From Rhodopila sp. (lineage in GTDB: Bacteria; Pseudomonadota; Alphaproteobacteria; Acetobacterales; Acetobacteraceae), in NCBI GenBank assembly GCA_025355085.1, contig JANXLQ010000012.1, forward strand, positions 1 through 36,374: a DNA stretch of 36,374 nt, in the 5' to 3' direction. The position numbers were made by a program, and so were the translations under genes. The notes beneath the pieces were generated by a model. It searched no databases and was not told the origin of the DNA. It saw only the letters and a program-made list of their open reading frames with translations. This document shows positions 22,883 through 30,950 of the stretch, one piece after another (position 1 is the stretch's first letter; every line of letters starts with the position of its first letter).

Positions 22883-23656
22883 ATGGTCAGGGCGCTTTTG
22901 ATCCGCGGAATGCTCGTCGGGCTCCTGGCCGGCCTACTGGTTTTCGGCTTCGGTAAGGTTTTCGGCGAACCGCAGGTCGATCGCGCGATCGGTTTCGAAA
23001 CTGCGATCGACGAGGTCAAGGCCAAGGAAGCCAAAGGCATTCCTGTCTTGCAAGAGCCAGAACTTGTAAGCCGCGAAATCCAGGCTACCGCCGGGTTGCT
23101 CACAGGCGTAGTGGTTTATTCCATTGCTTTTGGGGGGTTGTTCGCGTTGGTCTTCGCGGTTGCGGATCGCCGAGTGGCCGATCTTGGGCCGCGGGCCACC
23201 TCCGCGTTGTTGGCGGCATCGGGCTTTGTCGCGGTGTATGTGGTTCCAATCCTGAAATATCCAGCCAGCCCGCCCGCAGTCGGGGACGCGGACACAATCC
23301 GCGAACGCACCGCCCTGTATTTCATAATGTTGGCAATGTCGGTTGGCGCAATGATCGCCGCAGCGTTACTGCGCAGGCGCCTTGCCACGCGGATAGGGGG
23401 TTGGGATGCGGCCCTGATCGCGGCTGGGGCCTACCTGGCCGCAATGACTGCGGCAGCGTGGATACTTCCCGGCGTCAACGAGGTGCCGGACGGGTTCCCC
23501 GCGGTTGTTCTATGGCAGTTCAGGGTCGCATCCTTCGGAATGCAATTGCTCATGTGGACCACCATTGGATTGGTTTTCGGTGCTGTGACAGAGCGGGCCG
23601 CTGCATCGGGCGCACGGTTCCCGGCGCAGGGTGGCGTGCGGCCTACGTTGCGCTAG
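22883..23656 (+). CDS. cbtA: Cobalt transporter CbtA
   Basis: A 257-residue membrane protein with five to six helices: LIRGMLVGLLAGLLVFGFGK, TGVVVYSIAFGGLFALVFAV, LLAASGFVAVYVVPILKYP, ALYFIMLAMSVGAMIAAALL, ALIAAGAYLAAMTAAAWILP and LLMWTTIGLVFGAVTERA. The order and the PILKYPASPPAVGDADTI loop are characteristic of CbtA. The start is the ATG at 22883, 9 nt after AGGAG; the tracked TTG at 22874 would abut the ribosome site. Together with CbtB it should import cobalt. Confidence 0.93.
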   Translation: MVRALLIRGMLVGLLAGLLVFGFGKVFGEPQVDRAIGFETAIDEVKAKEAKGIPVLQEPELVSREIQATAGLLTGVVVYSIAFGGLFALVFAVADRRVADLGPRATSALLAASGFVAVYVVPILKYPASPPAVGDADTIRERTALYFIMLAMSVGAMIAAALLRRRLATRIGGWDAALIAAGAYLAAMTAAAWILPGVNEVPDGFPAVVLWQFRVASFGMQLLMWTTIGLVFGAVTERAAASGARFPAQGGVRPTLR

Positions 23657-23915
23657 CGGGCAGGTCGGAGCGTGAAGGCATGTCCCGGGGGCTTGCCGTC
23701 AGAATTATCCGTTTCGGTGCCGCGAACCGAACCGCAGGCGACAGAACCTGAGTCAAAAAATTGCATCGTTTTGTGGCCTGGCGATCACGGCTGTTTAAGA
23801 AAAAACACCGACTCGGTCATGGCCGTGTCCCTGATTTCGTGCCGAATGCGTCATCGATGGTGGCGATGACACTTTGGTTTCGGGGGCGCGGCGCCGATCG
23901 TTTGGAAAGCGGCGC
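23657..23915. other. Convergent intergenic region, nothing recognised
   Basis: Lies between the 3' ends of cbtA and the FAD oxidase gene. It has no convincing ORF and no strong hairpin with a T-run. Two ggcgcc palindromes (near 23890 and 23910) could form only a weak stem. Confidence 0.4.
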
Positions 23916-25025
23916 CTACGACTCCGTCCGTGAAACCTCCAGCACATGATCGGCGATCGCCAGGGATGCGGTCAGCCCGGGACTTTCGATCCCGAACAGG
24001 TTGATCAACCCCGGCACCCCGTGCGTCTGCGGTCCCTGCACGACGAAATCCTGTCCCGAAGCGCCCTTCGGCACCGTCTTGGGGCGAATGCCCGAGTATC
24101 CCGGCTGCAACCCGCCGTCCTTCAGCCCCGGCCAATACCGCCGCACCGCCGCGTAAAAACTATCGGATCGCGACGGATCGACGGTGTAATCGATCGCATC
24201 GATCCACTCCACGTCCGGACCAAACCGCGCCTGTCCGCCAAGATCGATGGTCAGATGCACGCCCAGACCGCCCGGTACGGGCACTGGATAGATCAGGCGG
24301 GAGAACGGCGACCGCCCGGACAACGTGAAGAAGTTCCCCTTCGCGTAGTACGCCGCCGGCACCCGATCCGGCGGCATTCCGACGATCCGCCCGGCCAATC
24401 CCGGTGCATGCAGGCCGGCGGAGTTGATCAGCAACCGGCAGCGCAGCGTTATCGGGTCGGCGCCGCCGACATCGATCTCGATCCCGCGTCCGGCCACACG
24501 CCCGCCCAGCACGGGGCTGTGGAACACAAGGACTGCCCCGGCATTCTCGGCGTCGCCCTGCAACGCCACCATGTAGCCGTGCGAATCGATGATGCCGGTG
24601 GCGGGTGAGAACAGTGCGCTGGTGCAAACCAGATTCGGTTCCATCGCGACCGCCTCGGCCGCGGTCAACACCCGCATGCCCTCGACGCCATTGGTTTCCG
24701 CCCGCTGCTTGATACCGGCCAGCATCGCGTCTTCCTGCGCGCTGGTCGCCACGATCAGCTTGCCGCAGTTGATGTGCGGCACACCCTTCTCAGCACAATA
24801 CGCATACAGCTTCCGTCGCCCGGCGACGCAAAACCGAGCCATAAGGCTGTTGGCGGGGTAGTAGATGCCGGCGTGGATGACTTCGCTGTTGCGGGACGAT
24901 GTCTCGGTTCCGATCGCCTCCGCCGCTTCCAGGACGATGACTTCGCGACCCGCCAGCGCCAGCGCACGCGCCACCGCCAGGCCCACGACCCCGGCACCCA
25001 CTACGACGCAATCGACTTCCTCCAC
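23916..25025 (-). CDS. FAD-dependent oxidoreductase, L-2-hydroxyglutarate oxidase-like
   Basis: A 369-residue DAO-family flavoenzyme. The FAD site is [20 protein letters not shown] followed by [11 protein letters not shown]; then [20 protein letters not shown], typical of LhgO/L-2-hydroxyglutarate dehydrogenases, [45 protein letters not shown] and the end block [20 protein letters not shown]. The family oxidises L-2-hydroxyglutarate to 2-oxoglutarate, though related 2-hydroxy acids are possible. It is divergent from the aldose epimerase by 64 bp. Confidence 0.88.
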   Translation of the reverse strand: MEEVDCVVVGAGVVGLAVARALALAGREVIVLEAAEAIGTETSSRNSEVIHAGIYYPANSLMARFCVAGRRKLYAYCAEKGVPHINCGKLIVATSAQEDAMLAGIKQRAETNGVEGMRVLTAAEAVAMEPNLVCTSALFSPATGIIDSHGYMVALQGDAENAGAVLVFHSPVLGGRVAGRGIEIDVGGADPITLRCRLLINSAGLHAPGLAGRIVGMPPDRVPAAYYAKGNFFTLSGRSPFSRLIYPVPVPGGLGVHLTIDLGGQARFGPDVEWIDAIDYTVDPSRSDSFYAAVRRYWPGLKDGGLQPGYSGIRPKTVPKGASGQDFVVQGPQTHGVPGLINLFGIESPGLTASLAIADHVLEVSRTES

Positions 25026-25089
25026 GCCTGATTCCTCCTGACGAAACGTTGGCTAACGGGTTAGGCTGGGTGCGAACCGGAGTCCATAC

Positions 25090-26064
25090 ATGCTGACATT
25101 GACGTCGGGCGCGTCCTCCCTTGTCGTCGCGCCCGAGTATGGCGCGGGCATCACCGGCTGGATGGTGGGACGCACCCCGATCCTGCGCCGGGCTCTGCCG
25201 CAAGTCTCGGCTGGGGGGGATGTGCATGCGATGGGTTGCTTTCCTTTGTTGCCTTACGCCAACCGCGTCGGTCATGCCCGATTCGCGTGGCATGGCAGGG
25301 AATACAGCCTGAAGCGTAATTTTGGGGATCGGCCGCACAGCATCCACGGCCTCGGCTGGCAGCGTGCCTGGAGTGTGCAACAGGCCACCACCCGTTCCAT
25401 CGCCCTGACTTTGGCTCACCAGCCCGACGCGTCCTGGCCCTTCGCCTTCGATGCGTCGATTGCCTACAGCCTGTCGGGAACGGCCCTGACCGTGACGATG
25501 CGCCTCACCAACCGCCACGACTCGCCCGCGCCTGCCGGGCTCGGTTTACACCCGTATTTTCCCCGGGCCCACAATTCCATGTTGCGCTTCGATGCCACGG
25601 GCGCCTGGGAAAACGATGCGGACTCGCTGCCTCTGCGTCACGATGCGCCGCCGGAGGACTGGCGGCACGATCGGCCCCGTTCCGTGGGCCGGTCCCGGCT
25701 GGACAACTGCTTCACCGGGTGGTCCGGGAAGGCCGACATTTTTGCCGGCCCCATAAGCAGCCGTTCCCATTTTGCCAAAGCGGGGGGCATTTTCTACCGC
25801 CATGACGCGGGCGAAGATTCCGGCATCGAACGCCATAATGAGAATTTCTGCCCCGCAAGCCTGCGGATCGAGGCCAGCGGCGCATTCCGAAACCTGCAGG
25901 TGTTTACGCCGAGAGGTGCCGATTTTTTCTGTGTGGAGCCAGTGAGCCACATGCCGGACGCGTTGAATCGTGCCGGCCTGCCGACGGATCAGGCGATGCA
26001 TGTCCTGCGGTGCGGCGAAACACTGGACGGAACAATCCGCTTTTCCGCGGCCGGCGATTACTGA
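25090..26064 (+). CDS. Aldose 1-epimerase with in-frame repeat insertion
   Basis: A mutarotase-family protein interconverting sugar anomers. Family motifs are MGCFPLLPYANRVGHARFAW, HSIHGLGWQRAW (His), GLGLHPYFPR (second His), LDNCFTGWSGKADI and FFCVEPVSHMPDALNR with the catalytic Glu. The length of 324 residues is about 30 more than expected. The excess is residues about 223-256, lying between the WSGKADIF and SLRIEASGAFRNLQVFTP blocks, which normally are only a few residues apart. That stretch is palindromic element B (see 25756-25857). All motifs flanking it are intact, so the protein may still fold, with the insert as a surface loop. GGAG lies 8 nt before the ATG. Confidence 0.85.
   Translation: MLTLTSGASSLVVAPEYGAGITGWMVGRTPILRRALPQVSAGGDVHAMGCFPLLPYANRVGHARFAWHGREYSLKRNFGDRPHSIHGLGWQRAWSVQQATTRSIALTLAHQPDASWPFAFDASIAYSLSGTALTVTMRLTNRHDSPAPAGLGLHPYFPRAHNSMLRFDATGAWENDADSLPLRHDAPPEDWRHDRPRSVGRSRLDNCFTGWSGKADIFAGPISSRSHFAKAGGIFYRHDAGEDSGIERHNENFCPASLRIEASGAFRNLQVFTPRGADFFCVEPVSHMPDALNRAGLPTDQAMHVLRCGETLDGTIRFSAAGDY
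25756..25857. repeat. Palindromic element B, copy 4, inside the epimerase gene
   Basis: The left end agccgttcccattttgccaa resembles agcagttctcattttggcaa, and the right end ataatgagaatttctgcc is a diverged inverse copy. Reverse complemented, the right half (ttctcattatggcgttcgat, then gccggaatc and cgtcatgg) aligns well with copy 2 (ttctcattttggtattcgct, then gtcgcaatt and cgtcatgg). Copy 2's central segment is absent. The gene reads through in frame, giving SHFAKAGGIFYRHDAGEDSG and IERHNENFC, related to HHDE...QNENCC encoded by copies 1 and 2. Confidence 0.75.
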
Positions 26065-26080
26065 TGCCATAGTACCAAAA

Positions 26081-27334
26081 TCAAGACCGCGACTCCAGCA
26101 CATGAAGCGCCGCTTCCGAACCGGCGATGATTTCCACCAGCCGAGCCTGATCGGCCGGGGACAGGACCAGTTGCATCGCACCGCTTTCCAGTGCCGCCGC
26201 CGCTTTTTCCAGCAGCAGGTCGTAGGTGGCGCCGCTACCTAACGTGCGACCCTCGGTTTCCAGGACGCGCAGACTGCGCGCGGTCGTTTCCAAAGCCGAA
26301 ATTGCCGCTGTATCGGGGGAACCCGAGAGGTCGCGCAACGGCATCAACAGGTCATCCTGCAGGCTGGAGGCGAAACGCGCCTTGCACCCGGCGTCCAGCC
26401 GATCGCGTACGGCCCGTAGTTTTTCGCGCCGGGGCGATTTCGCGTTGGCCGTTTCCAGCGATCGCAGTAACGTCGTGATGCCTTGCACCGTACCGCCGCA
26501 GTCCGCCAGCGATCCGGTGGCAATCCGGATTTCGATGCCGTTGGCTTCATACAGTTGTCGCAACAGAAGATCCGCGGCCTGATCTGTCGCGACCTGCACC
26601 GCCGCCCCGTGCGGGCCGGCCTGGAACTCCATCAACAGGGTCGCGGCCCGGGGTAAACGGGCAAATATCAGCATAACCAGCATTGGCAGGGCCTTGCCGT
26701 TCGTCGCCGCCACCTCGGTCAGGACCTTGCCGATCGCCTCCGCCCGTGGCGGCAGGAGTCCGTTTGCCGTTCCGACGCAGAGAGCATCGATTGCTACGGC
26801 CTGACCCAGCAGGGTGGAAACGACGGTGGCAATCGGCTGAAAGGTTGCATCGCCAAGTCCGGTGCTGTCCCAGACGGCGGGGATCGCTCCGTCACCCAGG
26901 ATCAGCGCTGCCGCCGGCCAAACCGATGGCCCCAGGCCGGCGATCAGGTCGGTCTCGGCATCGGTGTGACCGGCGATGGCAGCCTCGATCGTGGCCCCGG
27001 CCTCCCCCATCGCCCGGCGCACATGATCCGCCATGGGTGCCACGACGGTGCGTGGAATCGCGTGATGCCCCAGACGCCAGCGCGTCGCGGGTACAATGAG
27101 CGGATCGAGCGGATGGAACAGCAGCCGAGCAAAGCGCAGCGGTCGCGGCGGCCGTAGTTCGATCAGGCGTTGCCGAAGCGGCGCGACCAACTGGTCGGCC
27201 GTTCCGCGCGATATCATGGCGTCCACCGTGGCCACGATGCGCATGATCTGCGAATTGCTTGCCTGCGCAAGTTCCTGCCTCAGTGCGCGTATTTCCGGGT
27301 GGTGTGGCCGCGCCGGTTCCGCATTGAGGGCCAT
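26081..27334 (-). CDS. Uncharacterised protein, second gene of two-gene operon
   Basis: A 417-residue, mostly helical, Ala/Leu/Arg-rich protein without signal peptide or clear membrane spans. Visible segments are HPEIRALRQELAQASNSQIM, an Arg/Pro-rich LRPPRPLRFARLLFHPLDPL, VPATRWRLGHHAIPRTVVAP and a long C-terminal helical region (DAGCKARFASSLQDDLLMPL, AISALETTARSLRVLETEGR). I do not recognise a domain or catalytic motif. Its ATG overlaps the upstream gene's TGA as TGATG, so the two are translated together. Convergent with the epimerase, 16 bp apart. Confidence 0.75.
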   Translation of the reverse strand: MALNAEPARPHHPEIRALRQELAQASNSQIMRIVATVDAMISRGTADQLVAPLRQRLIELRPPRPLRFARLLFHPLDPLIVPATRWRLGHHAIPRTVVAPMADHVRRAMGEAGATIEAAIAGHTDAETDLIAGLGPSVWPAAALILGDGAIPAVWDSTGLGDATFQPIATVVSTLLGQAVAIDALCVGTANGLLPPRAEAIGKVLTEVAATNGKALPMLVMLIFARLPRAATLLMEFQAGPHGAAVQVATDQAADLLLRQLYEANGIEIRIATGSLADCGGTVQGITTLLRSLETANAKSPRREKLRAVRDRLDAGCKARFASSLQDDLLMPLRDLSGSPDTAAISALETTARSLRVLETEGRTLGSGATYDLLLEKAAAALESGAMQLVLSPADQARLVEIIAGSEAALHVLESRS

Positions 27335-28449
27335 CAGAGACTCATTGCCCGCAGCTTTTCATTCCGCTCGATCAGGCCGAACGTCGCCGCGCCGCTGCGC
27401 CAGCCGTCGTCGTGACTGGTGACCCGGCAGACCGGGTCCAGTGCCCCTGGCGGGATGGTGACGCCGCGCCAGTCCATGACCTCCCGAGGCAGCACCGGCA
27501 TCAGCGGGATCATTTCCAACAAGGTGGCCCGTCGCGACGCATCGGTCGTGGCCGTGGTCCAGAGCAGAGCAACCCGTTCCCACCCATCCAGCAAGGCGTC
27601 GCAACGGCCAGCCAGTGCCGTCACCTCGGTGCGGGCGGCGCACCAGGACTTCAACAACGCCACAGGGTCGGTCAGCGGCAATCGCGTGGTGCGCAGCAGC
27701 TCTGCTCCCGCCTGACTGGCCGAACGCATCGCCATCGCCGCCAAGCCGCCCAGGCCGTCGATGTCGTTGTTGACTGCCTCTGACAACCAGCCCGACATCG
27801 CGGCCGAGGCTTCCTCCAGGCGCAGAATCAGGCGGGGAATGCGGGCGATACAGTCGTCCGGGGCGACCCCGACGGACGCAAATGCGTCGCCCATCGATGC
27901 CAGCCCGCCGGCCAGATAGGCTGCCGGACGCCCTAACGTGACACCCGCCACATGCAACGCCGCACTCGCTCGGCGGTCGCGGTCGGAGGTGCGTTCCATG
28001 ACCGATGTGGCCTGGCTGCCATTGGGGTCCACTTGCTCAACCACACCCATCAGCAGCAGGAAATGGGCCAGTAAACGTTGCGACCGGTCTGCGGCGGCAG
28101 AGGCCCCGGCGCCGGTTGCCGCTTCCCGTCCGGCATGGCCCTCGATCGCCACCTCCTGCGCGGCGCTCCGTATGCTGGCGGTATCGATGTCGCGAAGACG
28201 GGAGAAACGGCGGAACAGCATGGTGTCATGCACGGTGGGTTTGCAAAGCGCGCACACACCCGGCCAGTGCAGGATATAGACCCCTCGTCCGCCGGAGAGA
28301 TTCGGCACCACTAGTTCAACGCCCGTGCGGCTGGAGTTCCGAATACGCGCCCCGGCGAGCAGCGGGGTCGTGAAGGGTACGGCGACCCCCCGGGTTCGGA
28401 AGGTTGCCGGCTGGTGGTTCTCGGTCAGCGGGATGGCGGTTTCGGGCAC
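27334..28449 (-). CDS. Uncharacterised protein, first gene of two-gene operon
   Basis: A protein of about 371 residues. It begins PETAIPLTENHQPATFRTRG then VAVPFTTPLLAGARIR, followed by VELVVPNLSGGRGVYILHW and a Cys pair (GVCALCKPTVHDTMLFRRF), then a helical middle with RLLAHFLLLMGVVEQVDPNG, and a C-terminal block WRGVTIPPGALDPVCRVTSH DDGWR. No known domain is evident; the Cys pair could bind metal but is not a full finger. The GTG at 28449 gives the natural-looking N-terminus; the tracked GTG at 28491 adds 14 residues. Neither has a good ribosome site. Co-translated with the next gene. Confidence 0.7.
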   Translation of the reverse strand: MPETAIPLTENHQPATFRTRGVAVPFTTPLLAGARIRNSSRTGVELVVPNLSGGRGVYILHWPGVCALCKPTVHDTMLFRRFSRLRDIDTASIRSAAQEVAIEGHAGREAATGAGASAAADRSQRLLAHFLLLMGVVEQVDPNGSQATSVMERTSDRDRRASAALHVAGVTLGRPAAYLAGGLASMGDAFASVGVAPDDCIARIPRLILRLEEASAAMSGWLSEAVNNDIDGLGGLAAMAMRSASQAGAELLRTTRLPLTDPVALLKSWCAARTEVTALAGRCDALLDGWERVALLWTTATTDASRRATLLEMIPLMPVLPREVMDWRGVTIPPGALDPVCRVTSHDDGWRSGAATFGLIERNEKLRAMSL

Positions 28450-28642
28450 GCGGGCAGCATTGCCGGAAATAGATGAACAAAAAGTTACCACCGGGGGCTT
28501 TTATTGCGGCGATTCCGAATTTGTTGACGGCGGCAGTAGCAGGGGAAACGCCGGCCGCCAGCGACAGTGATTGGGCCACGGCCGCTGACGGATGATCGCG
28601 GATGCAAGAACTGGCCGTCCAACACGCAGCGTTCAACCTCAG

Positions 28643-28722
28643 CCCCGCTTACACCCAGCCCTGCTTACACCCAGCCCTGCTTACACCCAGCCCCGCTTAC
28701 ACCCAGCCCTGCTTACACACTG
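28643..28722. repeat. Tandem repeat, 5 x 16 bp at the end of the VOC gene
   Basis: Four full units of cccYgcttacacccag and a fifth, ccctgcttacacactg, run head to tail. The TAA stop of the minus-strand VOC gene (tta at 28713-28715) lies in the fifth unit. Every other unit repeats the same tta, so extra stop codons follow the true one. The array looks like slippage of the gene's own 3' end. Confidence 0.85.
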
Positions 28723-29558
28723 AATTCGATCGTCACTCCGAATGCCTCCGTCGCTGGTACCAGTACGCTGGTGCCGATACGATCCCACCCGCGTATGCCG
28801 CCCGCTTCCAAAGCCGTTTCCACGGCATCCAACGACAGGGTGCGGACTGTCAACGCCGCCATGTAGTCCTGCCGGCCTCGGCTATCGGGTGCCGCGCCAC
28901 CGAACATCTCCCACAGCGCAGCGGGAGTGACCACGTCGAACCGCGACAGTCCGGCGATCAAAGAACATCCATCGTCCGTCTCCCGCACCGTATGCCGGCC
29001 GAACATTCGGGCAAACAGTCCCCCCGGGGTGTCCGGCTTTTCGGCCGCGATCACCGCGCGGGCGATCCCGACGGCACCGTTGGCATGGCTGCGCCATTCG
29101 TCGCGCCACACCAGATCGCGGGTCAGGTGTTGGCAGAAGTATAACCGTCCGGCCGGCGAAACCGAGCGGGGCAGGCGGGTCGTGCGGAATACCGCATCGC
29201 GCGCTTCGCCCCGGACCTGAACCGGGCGGGAGAATTGTTGCGGCGGGTCGATCGGGACATCGTTGCGCCGCAATGCCTCATAGGTTGCGGTGGCGTCCTC
29301 GGTGGCGAAGACAAGGGCGTCCAGACCGAGTGGCGCACTCATGATTTCGGGCCTGCTGCCGTCGCCGGGTTTGGCAGCGATCAGTTCCAGGTAGTCGGTG
29401 CCGAACATCGCCAGATGGTTCATCGAACCGAGCGTGTGATAGCCGCGGGGCGTGAGGGTAAAACCGAGCCGCCGGAAGGTGTCGGCGGCCTGGTCGATGC
29501 GGTCGCGGGCGTTGACGACCACATGGTCGAGCGTGGGCACGGGAAAGTCGAACAGCAT
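28713..29558 (-). CDS. VOC (glyoxalase-like) family protein
   Basis: A 281-residue protein. The N-terminus TLDHVVVNARDRIDQAADTF then RRLGFTLTPRG, followed by MNHLAMFGTDYLELIA, is a vicinal-oxygen-chelate module of the Glyoxalase_3 type. Metal-site candidates are His of LDHVVV, His of MNHLAMF and Glu of YLELI. A second, weaker module covers the C-terminal half (SLIAGLSRFDVVTPAALWEM, ending in FGVTIEFSV). The reaction cannot be predicted. The start MLFDFPVPTLDH at 29558 is preferred to the tracked TTG at 29573. The stop lies in a 16-bp tandem array. Confidence 0.82.
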   Translation of the reverse strand: MLFDFPVPTLDHVVVNARDRIDQAADTFRRLGFTLTPRGYHTLGSMNHLAMFGTDYLELIAAKPGDGSRPEIMSAPLGLDALVFATEDATATYEALRRNDVPIDPPQQFSRPVQVRGEARDAVFRTTRLPRSVSPAGRLYFCQHLTRDLVWRDEWRSHANGAVGIARAVIAAEKPDTPGGLFARMFGRHTVRETDDGCSLIAGLSRFDVVTPAALWEMFGGAAPDSRGRQDYMAALTVRTLSLDAVETALEAGGIRGWDRIGTSVLVPATEAFGVTIEFSV

Positions 29559-29683
29559 GCAAGATGATCCCAAATGTAGAGGCCGCTGGCCGGTTCATTG
29601 CCGGACAAGACCAGCAATGCGAGCCAAGAGAATGCGGCTGTCGAATACGGAGTTCTCCGGACGGCGCGGCGGGGTTCGGCCCT

Positions 29684-29953
29684 TCAGCCGTCTCCGGCCA
29701 TACCATTTGGAAACGTCAGCTGGCGCAGGAAATCGGCCGTGTAGTCGATTTCCTCTGGCCATGTGAGGCCCGCCCCGTCCGGCAAGACGATCATCGTCGA
29801 GGCGAAATAGTCACCGTCGCGCAGCGGCGTGAACCAGCCGCCCCGATCGATGATGGGCAGGCAATCGAGCACCCCGCGCACACCGTCCGACCATATGATC
29901 GTAACGGTATGATCGGGGTGCGCGACGGCTGCGGCGATTTCGAACAGCCTCAC
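29684..29953 (-). CDS. DUF2442 domain protein
   Basis: An 89-residue protein: a short beta strand start (MRLFEIAAAVAHPDHTVTII), W-S-D-G-V-x-x-x-L-D then PLRDGDYFASTMIVLPDGA and a terminal LTWPEEIDYTADFLRQL, with the W-P-x-x-[I/V]-D-[Y/F]-[T/C]-x-D-x-L signature of DUF2442. These small proteins often sit near toxin-antitoxin or other accessory genes, and their role is not established. The GTG start overlaps the SDR stop (GTGA), so it is translated with the SDR gene. Confidence 0.85.
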   Translation of the reverse strand: MRLFEIAAAVAHPDHTVTIIWSDGVRGVLDCLPIIDRGGWFTPLRDGDYFASTMIVLPDGAGLTWPEEIDYTADFLRQLTFPNGMAGDG

Positions 29954-30726
29954 CGGGTCAATCGCGTGACCCGCCCGGCGGTCAAGCCGCCATCGATCAC
30001 GAGTTCCGACCCTGTCATGTGGCTGGACATGCCAGACGCCAGGAACAGGATGCCGTCGGCGATTTCCGATGCCTCACCGGCCTTGCCCAGCGGCACGGAC
30101 ATTTCGGCGATGGCGTAGGGGTCGATCGTATGGTTGGAACCGGCCGGGAGTTTCTTCCAGATCGGGGTCGCGATGATACCGGGGTGCACGGAATTGACCC
30201 GAATGCCATCGCCAGCCTGCGCGCATTCCAGCGCCATCGATTTGGCGAACAGACGGACCGCACCCTTGGTGGCGCTGTAGCCGGCCAATCCCGCCGATCC
30301 GCGCAGCCCGGCGACCGAAGACAGCATCACGATCGAGCCGCCATTGCCGGCGCGCCGCATCGCCGGGATGCAATACTTGACCGAAAGGAACACGCCATCG
30401 ACGTTGATCGCCATTTGCCGGCGCCAGTCCTTCAGCGACATGTCGATGGCGCTGCCCATAATGCCGATGCCGGCATTCGCCACCATGATGTCCAGGCGCC
30501 CGTAAGATTCGGCCGCGGCGATGACGGCTGGCCAACCTTCTTCCTCGGCGACATCGTGGTGCAGATAGATGCCCCCGATTTCCTCGGCCAATGCAGACCC
30601 GGCCGCGTCGTCGAGGTCGGTCAGCACAAGCCGGGCGCCTTCCCGGGCCAGGGTGCGGGCGGTGGCCGCGCCGATGCCGGACGCGGCGCCTGTGATGATG
30701 CCGACTTTGCCGTCTAAGAGTGCCAT
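29950..30726 (-). CDS. SDR family oxidoreductase
   Basis: A 258-residue classical short-chain dehydrogenase/reductase using NAD(P). It shows the nucleotide-binding GIITGAASGIGAATARTLA, an Asp at the end of strand two (LVLTDLDDAAG) that favours NAD(H), the structural VANAGIG, a catalytic Ser in VMLSSVAGLRG, YSATKGAVRLFAKSMALE with the Tyr-x3-Lys pair, and VNSVHPGIIATPIWKK. Relatives include cyclopentanol and sugar-alcohol dehydrogenases; the substrate is unassigned. The gene heads a two-gene unit with the DUF2442 gene. Confidence 0.92.
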   Translation of the reverse strand: MALLDGKVGIITGAASGIGAATARTLAREGARLVLTDLDDAAGSALAEEIGGIYLHHDVAEEEGWPAVIAAAESYGRLDIMVANAGIGIMGSAIDMSLKDWRRQMAINVDGVFLSVKYCIPAMRRAGNGGSIVMLSSVAGLRGSAGLAGYSATKGAVRLFAKSMALECAQAGDGIRVNSVHPGIIATPIWKKLPAGSNHTIDPYAIAEMSVPLGKAGEASEIADGILFLASGMSSHMTGSELVIDGGLTAGRVTRLTR

Positions 30727-30950
30727 TGTTTCCTCAGTTTATGTTTGCGTGGCGGATCATCCCACTCCTTGGGGCAGCTTCCAAGGGAGGGGCGCACAAG
30801 GGATCGTCGCGAGCCGCGGCTGGGGTGGATTTTTTTGGCGGCGCATTCCGGGCTACACGCTGGGTTGCTTTCCTTTGTACATCGATTTTTACGGCAATAT
30901 GGGCAATAACAGGGACTCAAACGATCTTTGATTCGCAATCCTATTTCACT
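30727..30950. other. Intergenic region upstream of the SDR gene
   Basis: No gene is supported here. ORFs 30720-31106 and 30569-30931 run through it but overlap real genes antisense. It contains a short T-run (gatttttttggcgg) without a strong preceding stem, so a terminator for the luciferase-like gene is possible but not clear. Confidence 0.35.

Noticed and set aside
28643-28722. CRISPR array
   Set aside because: The units are contiguous with no unique spacers, so it is a simple tandem repeat.
30863-30879. 17-bp match gggttgctttcctttgt shared with the epimerase gene (about 25233)
   Set aside because: In the epimerase this encodes the conserved GCFPLL motif and the flanks do not align; a chance match or trivial similarity is likelier than a repeat.
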